A DNA stretch of 64,000 nt from Gamarada debralockiae (Eukaryota; Ascomycota; Leotiomycetes; Helotiales; Hyphodiscaceae). The stretch covers positions 1 to 64,000 of the forward strand of contig NXFV01000639.1 in assembly GCA_002803225.1 (NCBI GenBank), given 5' to 3'. The notes beneath the pieces were generated by a model, which was given only the letters and a program-made list of their open reading frames with translations, was not told the DNA's origin and ran no database searches. This document shows positions 1-11,952 of this stretch, one piece after another (position 1 is the first letter of the stretch; every line of letters starts with the position of its first letter). The position numbers and the translations under genes are program-made.

Positions 1-106
1 TTATATGCCCTAATTAAGAAGTCATCTATCCTTAAAAATTTGTTACATAAAAATTTGTATAAGAAATACTAGAGAATAGATAGCTTCTTAATTAGGGCAT
101 ATATAA
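1..106. mobile_element. Small foldback (MITE-like) element
   Basis: Bases 1-31 and 73-106 are inverted copies: TATATGCCCTAATTAAGAAG at 2-21 is the exact reverse complement of 84-103, and the match continues imperfectly inwards. The AT-rich centre is about 40 bp and has no coding potential. This is the shape of a miniature inverted-repeat element or stem-loop. The left end lies at the window edge, so a target-site duplication cannot be checked. Confidence 0.6.
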
Positions 107-2090
107 ATAATTCCTTTTAATTAATCATTTAAAGTTATATAAGCTAATAATATATTAAGGGGCTAACCCTAATAATGTTTATTATATAAGTTATTTTAAT
201 TTTAAATTTTTGTCTTTTAAGTACCTTTGCATATAAATTTATATGTAAAGGTACATTAGGCGCATTACGCCATTAGACGCATTACGCCATGACTTACGTT
301 ACAGAAGCACATGAGCACATGTGCAGGTTCGATTATGGTCGAAGCAAAGCGTATTGAGGTCGACGCCAAGCAAGCCTGGAGGTAATTTTTGCTTTGGCTT
401 GCTGGATTGACAGGGTCTTGGCTTGGTTCGCAACATCCTGCTGCAAGTGCAGCTTCATGTTGATTTGTACCGAAGCGCGCTATGTCTGCCAGGGAGTGGC
501 GGCATAGTATTCACTCCTCTTTGTATGTTTTGCGATTCGTTTGACCATATGCCGGCTTTTGTTTACCTTGTGTATTCTGTGACGGCCTATTGTCCCAACA
601 TTTAAGGATGCATGGATTAAGTGTAGACGGTCTTAATTAATACAGAATAACAATCGAGGACGACGGCAGCAGAGACAGGAAAGTTGGGCCGCCGTTGCCC
701 CGTCACTGATATTCTAAAGCCCCTGGCAAAGCTCCGACCATTGTATGGCTTTACTATCTGGCTGTCTTGCAAGCCGAGACACTTCCAACAGCAAATCTAT
801 TATTATAAGTTTAACAATCCATCCTTGAAACAAGCTCTATACTGAGGAGCACGATTGGGAGGTTTATTTTCGCTTGAAGCACTTTGTTGGACGGACCACT
901 CTGTCACGAGACGCATGGTCCCTGCTTCAGTGTAGCCCTTTTGGCTCTCTATCTCTTATACATTATATTCTTGTACCCTAACACACTCGATATCTTTTCT
1001 GAGTCACCATGCGAGTCTTTCGATGGTTTTCAAGTTTCAGAGAAGGATCATCCTCGGAGCAAGCAAATGTGTTTATTCGAGGCTCTACATAGCTGCTAAT
1101 GAAATCATTCCTTGTCTAAAGCTGTGCATCAAGTTGAAAAATTAACCCAACTGTTTCAACTACGTCAACGATTCTTTGAAGGATGAACTGCCCCAGCTCT
1201 ACTACGAGCAGCCGAGCATCTTCTACGCTCTTTCATGACAAGCTTCATACCTTTTCCTACCAATATTTGGCACCCAAGGATCGCGGTCTGCCAAGTGGTT
1301 CCGACTTCGGTCCGCGTGACACATTTGGCGCAAATCCGGGTTTTCAACGCCAACAAAGTACTCAAAGATGATATTCAATTCCTAAAGCCTACCGTTTCCC
1401 TGCAGTACTACTAGCTGAGGCGATTCACGTCTTTGTTGAAGTTGTAAACGGGTAAATAACACCTTGGAAGTTAAGTCTATCAAATGATCAGAAGAAAGGT
1501 CCGTGGACCGTAACATTGTTAATCTTGACCTACGAAAGTGACGCAATACAGACGCTAGCGCAAGGCTATCAGTGCCTAAGGCAGTACATCTTTCATTCAC
1601 TGGCTGCATTAGTCTCAAATATGAGTGGTTCACGTGTCTTCTCATTGACAGCCTCGACGGAGCAGACGGCATGCAATCGTCCAATTGACAAGCAAGGGAG
1701 ATTGACTAGCATTTAAGCGAACGAGGCTTATCACACCTCATCGGGCAGACTAGTCGACTGTCACGTGCTTTTATTAAAATTTCCTCCCGGCCCCCAAATG
1801 GTTCGAAGATTGGTACTGAATGTCTTTGGGGCGGGATGCAATCTGAATATGTGGCCAGCTATATCGTGGAAGAGCCTACAGTAATCTCAGGAGCAGATGG
1901 CATGTAAGTGCAGTGATCGGGTGCCTTCACTTTCGCAGCTTGCTAATTTCATATAATTCAGATCACTACTAGAAAGCACATGATGAAGATGGATCTGCTT
2001 GTAGCGATAGGTCTGCAGTTAATTTAATAGATTGACTTCAGTGACACTCGATTTTCGATGTCACGCGTGTTCTGAAGACTCAAGTTGCTC
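107..2090. other. Intergenic, no supported gene
   Basis: The first ~180 bp are AT-rich (an edge of repeat-like DNA); GC content then rises to the level of the gene region. Only short open frames occur, none longer than 100 codons and none with a motif or splice-joinable partner that I recognise. A CACGTG box lies near 1,763. I see no RNA gene. Confidence 0.5.
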
Positions 2091-5000
2091 TTAGGCTTCA
2101 AGTAATGGAGTACTGCCTCTGCTCTTGGAGGCGTGTGTACTTGCGTGGCGGTTACACTCATACTTCCTCACAAACCCTTTGCCACAAATGTTACAAATGA
2201 ATGGTCGTTCCTTCCCATGTTCCCTAAGTTGATGCGTTTTGAGGTTGTTGGCTCTAGTAAACTGCTTCGTACAGATATTGCATTGAAACATCGAAGGAGG
2301 TTTCTTGACGTGTGGGAACTTCCAAGCAAATGCCTCTGGATCTGGGTGGTATTGACTCATGTGTTTTTTCAACTCCCTTTGCGTGCTCCATCCAATGTAC
2401 ATTCTGGTACAGCCAATCTCGGTGCAGCAAAACGGTTTCTCATGCCGATTAGTGTGTTGCAACAGACCTTGTTCATTTTCAAACCCCTCATGGAAGTAAT
2501 AGCAAGCATGGTGGGAGCATTTGTACCACTTATCGCCGTAGAAGTCCTTCGGATCCTGTTTGGTAGCTGGATCTGGGGTGTGGCTGCCAGTCATCGATAT
2601 ACTCAGCTCTTCGAAGATCGCGCGAACTCTAGCAATTGTTACGCCAAGTGGACCAAGGCCTTCCAGCTTCTCTTCGCTGAGTCGACTTGTTTTGGCATCG
2701 CTGAGAAGCAACACAAGAGGCTCGTAGCAATCTGCAGATTCAAGTGCCTCACATCTCTGCGCATATTCTTTCTGTGCTTCGTTCTTTTCCATCGGTCCAG
2801 GACCATGCATTTCGAAGAATTCGTTTATCGCAATACCAAGATCTGCGGAATGACATAAGTCATCTGGCTTCAGAAATTGGATAGTTGTCTCGAGGTGGTG
2901 ATTCCAATGCAGAATGGCATAGTCTAGGAAGGCATAATACCCTTCTAGCAGGAACTTCCGTGTCTGGTCTTGGGAGATAGCGTAGTCGAAACACTCAAAT
3001 GTGAGATATTGCAAACACAATAGAGCAAGTACAAGCTCCTCCTTGTGTTCGTCAATCAACTTTTTACTGATGAGATACCTGTCATAGCGGTTAGAGGATG
3101 CTCTTCTTGGACGGGAATACTCACTGCCTTGCAGTCTTGTGGACCAGCTGGATTCTATTTCCTGGCAGCATATCCACCAATGAGCCACATATTTCTCTTA
3201 TCTGATCAGGTAACTGGCGGCCTTCAAAATTGACGAGCCGCTGCCTCATGTCAATTGAAATCGCGCCCTGGATTTCTTGCCATTTCAGAGATCGCTTTGC
3301 ACAGGTAATCCAACCAAGTAGCTGCCGGGCAGTTCGTCCTTGTGCTGGATTGGGATTCTCGAATATCCGGCTGACAACACGAGCGTAACTGAGTCAATTA
3401 GCAGAGGAACAAGAACGGGAATAGTGGGCATACGCTTGGTCAAATCCATGGGGGAATATATCGGGTCGCATCTCTTTGTAGACGTCTTCCAGATTTTGTT
3501 GGGCATGGAGATTCTGTAGCACAAGTCTTGCAAAAAGGAACATGCCATCAGAACCTTCGGACACCAACTGTACAATATGCTCTCTCGCCTCGTCCGGCAT
3601 CAGTTTGAATCTCCTCTGGATATCGACAGACCATTTTGTGGCATAGTTCTTGATGTCAAGCTTGCTGTGGTCCTCATTCAATCGCAAAATTTCGGGGCCG
3701 TGCAAAGCTGTTTTGATATCACTGAGCTCTTGGCTGACAAATAGGCCTCGGACCTTTCCTGGTTCAGAAGTATTGTTGATAGCAGGCACGAAAAAGTTGA
3801 GGATCGCCTTCCTTTCTTTCTGCTCGCACTCATCAATCCCGTCAATTATGATAAATGTCTTTGGAACCGCCTGTAAAACGGTACCGAGGATTTTGACGCA
3901 GTCCTGCGGAGATGCCAAGGTAACTTTGGCGCTTTTCAAACATTCATCGTAGAGATACGGCAGTATGTCCGGGTTTTGCTGGAGCAGCTGAGCTAGCATT
4001 GATTTTGCAACACCTGGAAATTTGTTTCTTTGGCAATCTTGATCTCTGCAATAAAAATATGCCAAGGATGTCTCTTCCTTTTTTGACTCCGTCAGTTTCA
4101 AGCACTCCTCAACAACGACTGAAGCAAGAATGGTTTTGCCTGCTAGGAGTTAGTTTCAACTAGCAGAGAACACAAATGAGATGACAGAAATCGGGCTTAC
4201 CGGCTCCTGGCATTCCATTCAACCAGAAGATTGGTATTGTGGAATCCGCGGGATCTAGCCAATCTTTAATCCTAGGCTCCTTGAGAATCCAGCCACCACT
4301 CTCAGGAATATCATGCCTTGCGCCAGAAAATCCTTCTTGGTCTAAATCTGCATCAGCTGCCGCAAGCCAGTTAACAACCGCGAGCGTTTTCGCGAGATTT
4401 TGCTCCCTTTCGAGCGCCGCAAAAGAGGCCTGGAGCTGAAGACGAGCATCACGCGACTCTTGAATCTGCTCCAGATTGGCCTTCCTCTCAATCAGCTCTC
4501 GGTGGCGGATCATGTCATTCAAGATTGATCTGGAACTTTCTTGAAAGTCTTTCCAAGTTGCGTTAAAGAACTGCCGCCATGCTTGACTTTGGTCAGAGAT
4601 GAACCCGGTCTGTGGAAATCAAGGTGAAGTACCTGGTTGAGTAAATACACGCAAGGCACGAAGATGAAATTTCAATATGTCTTCATAAATCCAGACCAAG
4701 ATTTTCTTCATGTGGCCATTTTCTTGGAACATTGAGCGATATTGCATGAGCAAAGGGAAATTCTCCGCCAGCTGCTTGTACGCATCTAGGAGAATGTCAA
4801 AGGACTTTGCCCAATTACTTGCAGTCTGAAGACTGTCAGCTCAAGTACAGGAATCTTTACTAAAACGCTTGACATTTGAAAGCAACCACGGCTTACCAGA
4901 AGCATGAATTTCATCGGGCCCCAAATGAAGCAGAGGATCGAAGAAGTATTCAAGAACACTTCAAGGGTATCTTTAAACTGCATCATTGCTTGAAGGAAAG

Positions 5001-5178
5001 GCTGAATCCTGGTCAGATTCTGGGCTGTCTTGCTTCTTTTTTGCCTCTCCTGGAGATCCTTCGTCGCCAACTCAAGATCGTTGAGTGTCGTAAATGCGAA
5101 TTTGGCCTGTTCGTCCGGCTTGAGACGCCTCTTGAAGTCCGCCAGAACCTGCTTAAAGTCATCTTCCAGAGCCGACAT
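2091..5178 (-). CDS. NACHT-domain STAND protein with C-terminal C2H2 zinc fingers
   Basis: Exons (minus strand): 5178-4897, 4825-4649, 4609-4201, 4139-3434, 3388-3125, 3078-2091, giving 941 aa. All introns are GT-AG and the frame is kept; the 39-bp intron 4648-4610 is the least certain. The N-terminal ~150 aa resemble the helical region (DUF7708-like) that precedes fungal NACHT domains. Walker A GMPGAGKT (about 285-292) is split by an intron, and Walker B FIIIDGIDE is at about 385-393. A segment typical of this family (LLGWITCAKRSLKW) follows. The last ~140 aa hold four C2H2-type fingers near 800-826, 830-857, 879-900 and 907-928, the last two canonical. Such STAND proteins are NLR-like NTPases linked to non-self recognition and cell death in fungi; a role here is inference. 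It is divergent from the SNF2 gene. The start is the only ATG opening the conserved N-terminus. Confidence 0.85.
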
Positions 5179-5490
5179 GTTCGAAAAAACTGTCCTTGTT
5201 CACAGCGTACTCGAATTTTAATGAATCAGCCACGATCAACGCGTGTTACGAATATTAAGCAAATTTGAAGTGCCAGCGTGCCGGTTGGGCTCTCAGCCGT
5301 GGCGTTTGCAGTTGTGGCGAGGTGCATGTGCCGTGCAAATGACATTTGCTGCAACGAACAACAAAAGAGCCTCACGAGAGAGCCTCGCCAGCCAGTTTCT
5401 ATTAACATAGAACTTATCATCTTGCAACTTTCTACTACTGACGGAAATGATTTCATGTTCAAAATTTCCCCGTGGTGGAACACGGGAAGA
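5179..5490. promoter_or_regulatory. Shared divergent promoter, NACHT gene / SNF2 gene
   Basis: These 312 bp separate the two start codons and must hold both promoters and both 5' leaders. An in-frame upstream ATG at 5455 could extend the SNF2 protein by 12 residues. I see no clear TATA box and no named operator. Confidence 0.5.
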
Positions 5491-8400
5491 ATGTCGTTTC
5501 AATTCCAGGACCTCGAAGAACTCTCCTCGCCCAATTCGGACTCAAGTGACAGCGACACTTTAAGTGATTCAGAAAGCGACTTCGCAAGCAGTGAAAAGAA
5601 CTCGTGCGTTCAGAGCCCTCTATTTGGATACCCTAACTTAAATAAGCTAGGCAACAGCAAAGGACAAGTCGCAAACGCCCGAGAGAGAGCCGCGAGGCAT
5701 CGGACACAGATACAAACAATCATGAAAGGGCCTCGGACGAGTTTTATATGGACAGTGTTTCGTTCCAAAAACACGGAAAGCGCAAGTATCGCCAACATCG
5801 GCATTCAAGAAGAGCCAGCCTCCGGTCACCCTCCCCGTTTCACGAATGGAAAAATAATCACGAGCTGAGATGCCCAAGCCCATCTCAGTCGAGTGAAAAA
5901 GGGAATGACAGCAGCCAATTGCCAAGTAGCGAAGGGCCAGACAGCGCATCCGAGGTAGATTGGGATTCATTTCTCTGCGAAGATAGCGAGATGTTGCCTC
6001 CCTCAAACTTTGAAGCCGACTTTCTCGTGCATCAAGAACGAGTAATGAACCGCTTTAATTACAAAGGTCTGCAATATGAGGACTGGAGCGAATTCAAAGA
6101 ATATACTGGCTCGGAAGAGGATGAGCCATGGCACCCGTACGATCCCGAGAGTATGCATCCGGATCGCCAAACCGAATTTCAGGCAGAGTCAGATATCGAG
6201 ATGCTGGAGGAAGAGAAAACAATCTGCTACGGAGTGGTTAGTATTCTGGTGTTACATTTTTATCTTCTCCTTGCTTTTGTTCATATAATCTAATAAGTCG
6301 GGGAGCAGATCCACAAACGGGGGGTAAAAGTACTCTCTCAAGGTCTCGAACCATTGAAAAGGCTTCGATCGGTGCAGCCCGATTCTGAATCGCTGAATGA
6401 CCGAAATCTTTATCTTTTCAAGGTTTCCCGGGAGGATGGATCCTTCCTATTGCAACCTCCAAAAACAGCAAATGATGAAATGCTTCCAATCTACAATATT
6501 GCTGTCTTAAACAAAGGAGATACAGCTGTCCTCTCAGAGATTGCACATTTCTGCACTCTCGAGGCCTATTCAGCTTCCGCTCAATGGACTTCGATAGCAA
6601 ACGAAATAACTACTATTGAGAAAACCACTTTTCTACTAGTTGATGTTATTCTCTACGGCCCAAATCGGTGTCTTCAAGATGTTGGTAAAATTCTGGACGA
6701 CAAGAAAGTGTTCCTACAAGAGCCCGACTATCGGGATCCCAATCTTGGTTACAACAACCCTCATTTGTTGGATTTGAGTTCTGTCCATCCAGAGCCGCAG
6801 ACTGATCTTAACCAAGCAAGATCTTCATTCTTGCGGTTGGATGTTGAGTTCCAAGATGATATCTTTGGGCAAGTTGCCACGCCTCAGTCACTATTGAAAG
6901 AAGGAATTTCCACGGCCTTCAAGAACACCACGCGAGCTCAGAACTTGAAACGAATCGCTGCAGATATTAGAATTCGTACCAAGCTTAAGCCGTAAGTGTG
7001 ATCGGTCCCCTCAGAGATAAATGCTGACCTGAGGTATAGTTATCAAGAAGAGGCTTTGGATTTTATAAGGCAACGAGAAAGTGGGTCGAGTTCAGAGGAG
7101 TACTACCTTTGGAAGTTCCATTGTCTAAATAACGAGATATTGTGAGTTTAATAACTGCCTCAAACATACTACAGAAATTGATAGTCCAAGGTTTACACAT
7201 GCGATCACAGGCTGTGAGAAATCCCAGAAGCCTGTAGAAACTGGAGGTGGAATTCTCGCCGATGAGATGGGGCTAGGAAAAACACTTACCATGCTTTCCG
7301 CAATCATCCGAACGACCGATGAAGCAAAGGATTTCGCAAGCAACGCATATCAGAGTATGAATTTGGGCGCAGAACACGCGCTGATTCCTTCAAGAGCAAC
7401 GCTCGTCATTGTGCCTTCACCCTGTAAGTTAGTTCATGGACCAGTCTTCAAACGAAAGACAGATTTTAATCAAACACAGTGCTCCTTCACGAATGGATGC
7501 AAGAGATCGAATTGTGAGTTGTGCCACCCTGAATAGAGTTCATGGACTCACGCTATGACAGACATTGCGCTGGCGTTTCAAACGTCAAAGTATACCACGG
7601 CCATGGCCGGGAAGGCAATGCAAAGGCTCTGGCAGACTTCGATGTTGTTTTAAGTACATATCACACCATGTCTCACGAATTGAGTGACAAACAGAGTCCT
7701 ATGTGGCAGATCAAGTGGTTCAGAATTGTTTTGGATGAAGGCACGTCTCGGTCTCCGCAATTAACATCAAATACTGATGTGCTCCATCTAGCTCACATTA
7801 TTCGCCGTATGTCAACAAAACTTTTCAAAGCAATGAAAAAGCTGCATGCAAAGCTCTACTGGTGTTTAACAGGAACGCCAGTGCAGAACAGCCTGGAAGA
7901 TCTTGCCGCACTTCTCTCCTTCATACGCGCTTCGCCGCTAGACGACCTTCACAAATTCCGAAAGCATGTCATCGTGCCCTTGGTCAAACGCTCGGAAAAT
8001 GGCGTTGAAAATCTACGTCAACTTCTCGATTCTGTTTGTCTACGCCGTACTAAGCAACTGCTTGACCTCCCTGAAATCATATCTGAGACACAATTGCTGA
8101 GCTTTTCGGCGAGAGAAGCGCAGCAATACACCGATACAAGAGAGAAGCTGGTAAAAATAATCAATCAGAACGGACTGCAGCCTAAGAACAAAAAAGGATA
8201 CCTCGGCGTATTCCAACTTCAACTCCAGTTACGTCGTCTATGCAATCATGGCACTTTTCAAAAGTTGTCACTTGGAACTGATGAATTTGATCCCGATCAA
8301 GCGATCGCGCATTTGAAGAAGCAAAAAGACGCGAAGTGCGAGGTCTGCAGCGTCAAAATCACTGGGATTCAAGGGATCGAGGAAAAGCGCAGCGGTAATT

Positions 8401-9243
8401 TCACGGTCTGCGGCCATCTACTTTGCATGAAGTGTGTGCCTAGGATGAAATCAGCACTGCAGATGATTGCTGGAAGAGATGGTTGTTTCCAGTGCTCATT
8501 GTGTGCCGAAGTGGTATTCGGTAACTATCTTATTGACGAAGAAGATCCCTCCAAGCCTTCAAAGAGCGGCAGTCAACATCTTTCTGCCTGGCAATACTTT
8601 GACAAAGAAGGCTGTTCTACTAAGGTATCTGCTGTCGTTGCTGATATTGAGCACCACAAGACGGAAGGAAAGAGGTAAACGTAGAAATCCAGATTTGGAA
8701 CTTGCTCAAGGCTAACTTTCTGTTCTCACAGTATCGTCTTTTCGTGTTGGACGAGATCATTGGACCTCATTGGGATCTTCTTGAATTCTCGAAAGATCCC
8801 ATTCGTTAGAATTGATGGCTCTTACTCTCTAGGCCAGCGGAAAAAGATTCTTGAGAATTACCAGAAAGAACCGGCGGTCAAGATTTTACTTATGACGACG
8901 GGGACTGGGGCAGTGGGGTCACTATCCCCTTCCACGAATATCCAAGGCAGGTTACTAACGCTCAATTACGCAGATTAAACCTCACGGTGGCAAACTGTGT
9001 GTACATTTTAGAGCCACAGTGGAATCCGATGGTCGAGAATCAAGCTGTTGCTCGTGTCTTACGTCTCGGCCAGACAAGAAATGTGAGAGTGGTGCGATAT
9101 ATTATGAAAGGGACAGTGGAAGATGTAAGATCTTTGTAGCCACCTTGATTCAATCAATAAGCTAATAATGACAGGTCGAAATGCAACCCCAACAGACACG
9201 AAAGCTAGAGTATGCAAAAGCAGGGTGGAAAGAGGATGAATGA
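5491..9243 (+). CDS. SNF2-family ATPase/helicase with RING finger (Rad5/HLTF-like layout)
   Basis: Exons: 5491-5603, 5651-6236, 6309-6991, 7040-7141, 7191-7423, 7480-7513, 7562-7740, 7792-8674, 8732-8917, 8974-9124, 9175-9243; 1,072 aa, frame kept at every junction. The N-terminal ~230 aa are acidic, Ser-rich and low complexity. Motif I is DEMGLGKT (about 519-526). Motif II becomes LDEAH (about 643) once a GC-AG intron (7741-7791) is removed, and motif III is LTGTPVQN. A C3HC4 RING (CEVC...CGHLLC...CSLC, about 826-880) sits between the two helicase lobes. The C-terminal lobe has the ENQAVARVLRLGQT motif VI. The order SNF2_N-RING-helicase_C is that of Rad5/HLTF/Rad16-type translocases, but no HIRAN domain is seen, so it is probably one of the many fungal paralogues. 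Presumably nuclear. Start chosen at 5491; 5455 is possible. Confidence 0.88.
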
Positions 9244-9601
9244 CTTCAGCTAGGGCAGCGAGGTTGGTCGAGGGTCACCCCATATGGGTAGATAGCCGCA
9301 CCAGTACTTGTGGACTGATCTGAATTCGCATCTAAGACAAAGTGTAGAAAGGGTTAGAAGCAAAAGCAAAACAAAAGCCACAAGAGATAAAAAGGGGGCC
9401 TGTCACGTGTCTACCAAGTTACCTTTCTTAACACCGTTATTTCCGGATAACAATTTTATTTTCCGCTTATCGACAATCGACAAGTGGGCTCGGAAGACTT
9501 CCGCAAAATCATGATGATTACTAGCCATCTTTACTTCAACCTCCACCAGATATTTACTTTACAATAATCATTTCATCCCTTTTACATGACACAACGGCAT
9601 C
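9244..9601 (+). promoter_or_regulatory. Upstream region of the WD40 gene
   Basis: This 358-bp spacer holds the 3' end of the SNF2 transcript and the promoter of the WD40 gene. A palindromic CACGTG (E-box type) lies at 9404-9409, 193 bp before the next ATG, after an A-rich stretch. The last 80 bp are pyrimidine-rich, as is usual for fungal 5' leaders. Confidence 0.4.
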
Positions 9602-11952
9602 ATGGCAGATCAAGATAGCAGACAATTGCAAGATCTTCTGGAAGCTGCCGAAAGCTCGATGCCAAATGACAGCGCAACGCCAGCAACGACAACCACCGAG
9701 AGCGATGATATGGATTATGAACCAGCTACCGAGGAAGAGAGCGAAGATATCAACAACGAAGCTTTCCTAGAACGTTTGCTGGCAGAGGGTGATGCAGAGG
9801 ACGACAATGAGGATGATGAAGGTTCATGGCGCAATTCCACCATCAACAAATATCCTTTGGCTTACCCCTCACTCAGATGCCGATATACCCTACACGGAGA
9901 TAGAAGTCGAGATCGAAGACACCGGTAACGCAGATGGAAACGAAACCGAAACCGAACGCAGTGAGCACTACCCAGAATACACCTTGACCCTCTTTCAGAT
10001 CATAATGCTCATATTTCGAACCGCAGCCGCGAGGCAACGAAGGCAGGTGATGCGTTTGTTAGCAAATTCGGAGATAGGAAGACTTTTCCACTTCGTGGCG
10101 GATGATGACGAATTTGACGATGAGGTTGATAATGACGATGAGTTGGATGGCGATTTCAATCACCTATGGAGACGAAGAAGGAGGAGGACGAGACCGGATC
10201 CAAATCGATTCCCGAAGGTACCAAGTGATAAGGGAACGGAGCTCATGAACTCTGGCACATTTGGCTCGAATGAGGTACAAACGGTCAAGACAGGTGATAC
10301 AAACAATATTTCGAAAAAGAAGAAGCTGGCAAGAAGGATATTGGATAGAGAGTTGGCAACAGAGAGCTATGCCAAGCAAAAGGTCAACCAGAGACTTATG
10401 GCTCAGGTAGGACTCATCATGTCTTAGTGTGACGTGGCCTCTGACTGATATACTTCCAGGGCATGATACCCTCCTCAAATGCCGATATGATCATCCATTA
10501 CAATCAGCCAGTGTATTCGGGCCAATTCTCGGATGACGGGAACTTCTTCTTTTCCGCCAATAAGGACTACAGGGTACGAATGTACGACACATCTAACCCA
10601 TACAAATGGCGGTACTACAAGACGGTAGAGTATCCATTCGGACAATGGACTCTTACGGATGCTTCTCTGAGTCCTGACAACAAGTACCTGGCATACACGT
10701 CCATCCGAAGTACCGTCTGCCTTGCTCCCACAGATCCGAACGATCTTGGAGACCCTTACAACTTGGATCTCTCGGACATGGGCAACGGTAGAACCAATAA
10801 TTTAGGTTATCGTGCAAGATTTGGTGGTTCTTTCGGTATCTGGTCTATCCGATTCTCGGGGGATGGACGAGAATTGGTAGCTGGTACTACTGGAGGTTCA
10901 ATCGTTGTGTATGACATTGAATCTCGCCGCTCACTCCACAGAATCTTCGGTCACGATGAAGATGTCAATGCGGTGTGCTTTGCTGACTCTTCCTCTCCTC
11001 ATATCCTGTACTCGGGATCCGATGATACTACACTTAAAGTGTGGGATACTCGAAGTATGGGTGATAGCCGTGAGGCAGGGGCATTTGTCGGCCATATTGA
11101 AGGTCTGACATATATTGACAGCAAAGGAGATGGGCGTAAGTTGATATCTACTCTTTGGAGGAGAAATGCGATTAATTTTTGCTAGGGTACATTATAAGCA
11201 ACGGCAAAGATCAAAGCATGAAGCTCTGGGATCTCCGCATGGTAATGTCACCCCGGGACTTCGGCGCTCTGAAGCCCAACCGCCGGCGAGCCACCGAGCC
11301 TCACTTTGACTACAGGTGGGGAACCTACGACGATGATGACTGGTATGTGCATCCCAACGATAACTCCATCGTCACCTACCGCGGGCACAAAGTCCTGCGG
11401 ACATTAATCCGCTGCCACTTCTCCCCACCCGGAAGCACGAATTCGAGATACGTGTACTCAGGAAGTGAAGATGGCAAAGTGTATATATGGAACATGGACG
11501 CTACGCCGGCTGGCAAGGTTGATGTCTATGCTGCGACGAAGAACACGAGACCACCGCATAGAGAGCATGATATGATGGGTGGATGGGAGGATGATGAGGA
11601 TTACTCGCATTCGAGGTGGAAGACTTGTGTGAGAGATGCGAGTTGGCATCCTAATGCACCTATCATTGTTGGTACGTACCTCCTTTTTAACTCGCGAAGA
11701 GCAATTGCTGACTGAGCGAAAGCATCCGCTTGGAGCGGCTATGGCATGTCTACTGGTACTTGCACCGTTCATTCATGGAATGACGGCGCGGAAGAAGACG
11801 AGGCTGAGCCGAAGATGGGTCTTAGAGTCAACCAGAAGTTGGAGGTCGACCCGTCGTTGTACGCTTCCCCACCATCTATAAACGCAACAGGGCGCAGACC
11901 GAGGGTATTGAGAGGGTTGAGGGCGTTAGTTACTGAAAATGATGACGATTAA
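9602..11952 (+). CDS. WD40-repeat protein, DCAF11/WDR23 (LEC14B)-like
   Basis: Exons: 9602-9821, 9877-10406, 10460-11135, 11186-11671, 11723-11952; 713 aa. The N-terminus is acidic (long D/E runs), followed by an Arg-rich stretch. From residue ~250 there are WD40 repeats with clear GH...WD endings, for example GHDEDVNAVCF...LKVWDTR and the MKLWDLR repeat. Both carry a WDxR motif, the DDB1-binding signature of Cul4 substrate receptors. The segment SNADMIIHYNQPVYSGQFS and overall order match the DCAF11/WDR23/LEC14B family, which acts as a substrate receptor of CRL4 ubiquitin ligase in animals; a function in fungi is inference. The start at 9602 follows a C/A-rich leader and is the first ATG of the frame. 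Confidence 0.85.

Noticed and set aside
1..106. Telomeric repeat because of TTAGGG inside the stem
   Set aside because: Only single TTAGGG/CCCTAA words occur, as part of an inverted repeat; there is no tandem telomere array.
2133..2858. 241-codon plus-strand frame
   Set aside because: Antisense to the zinc-finger exon of the NACHT gene; no recognisable product.
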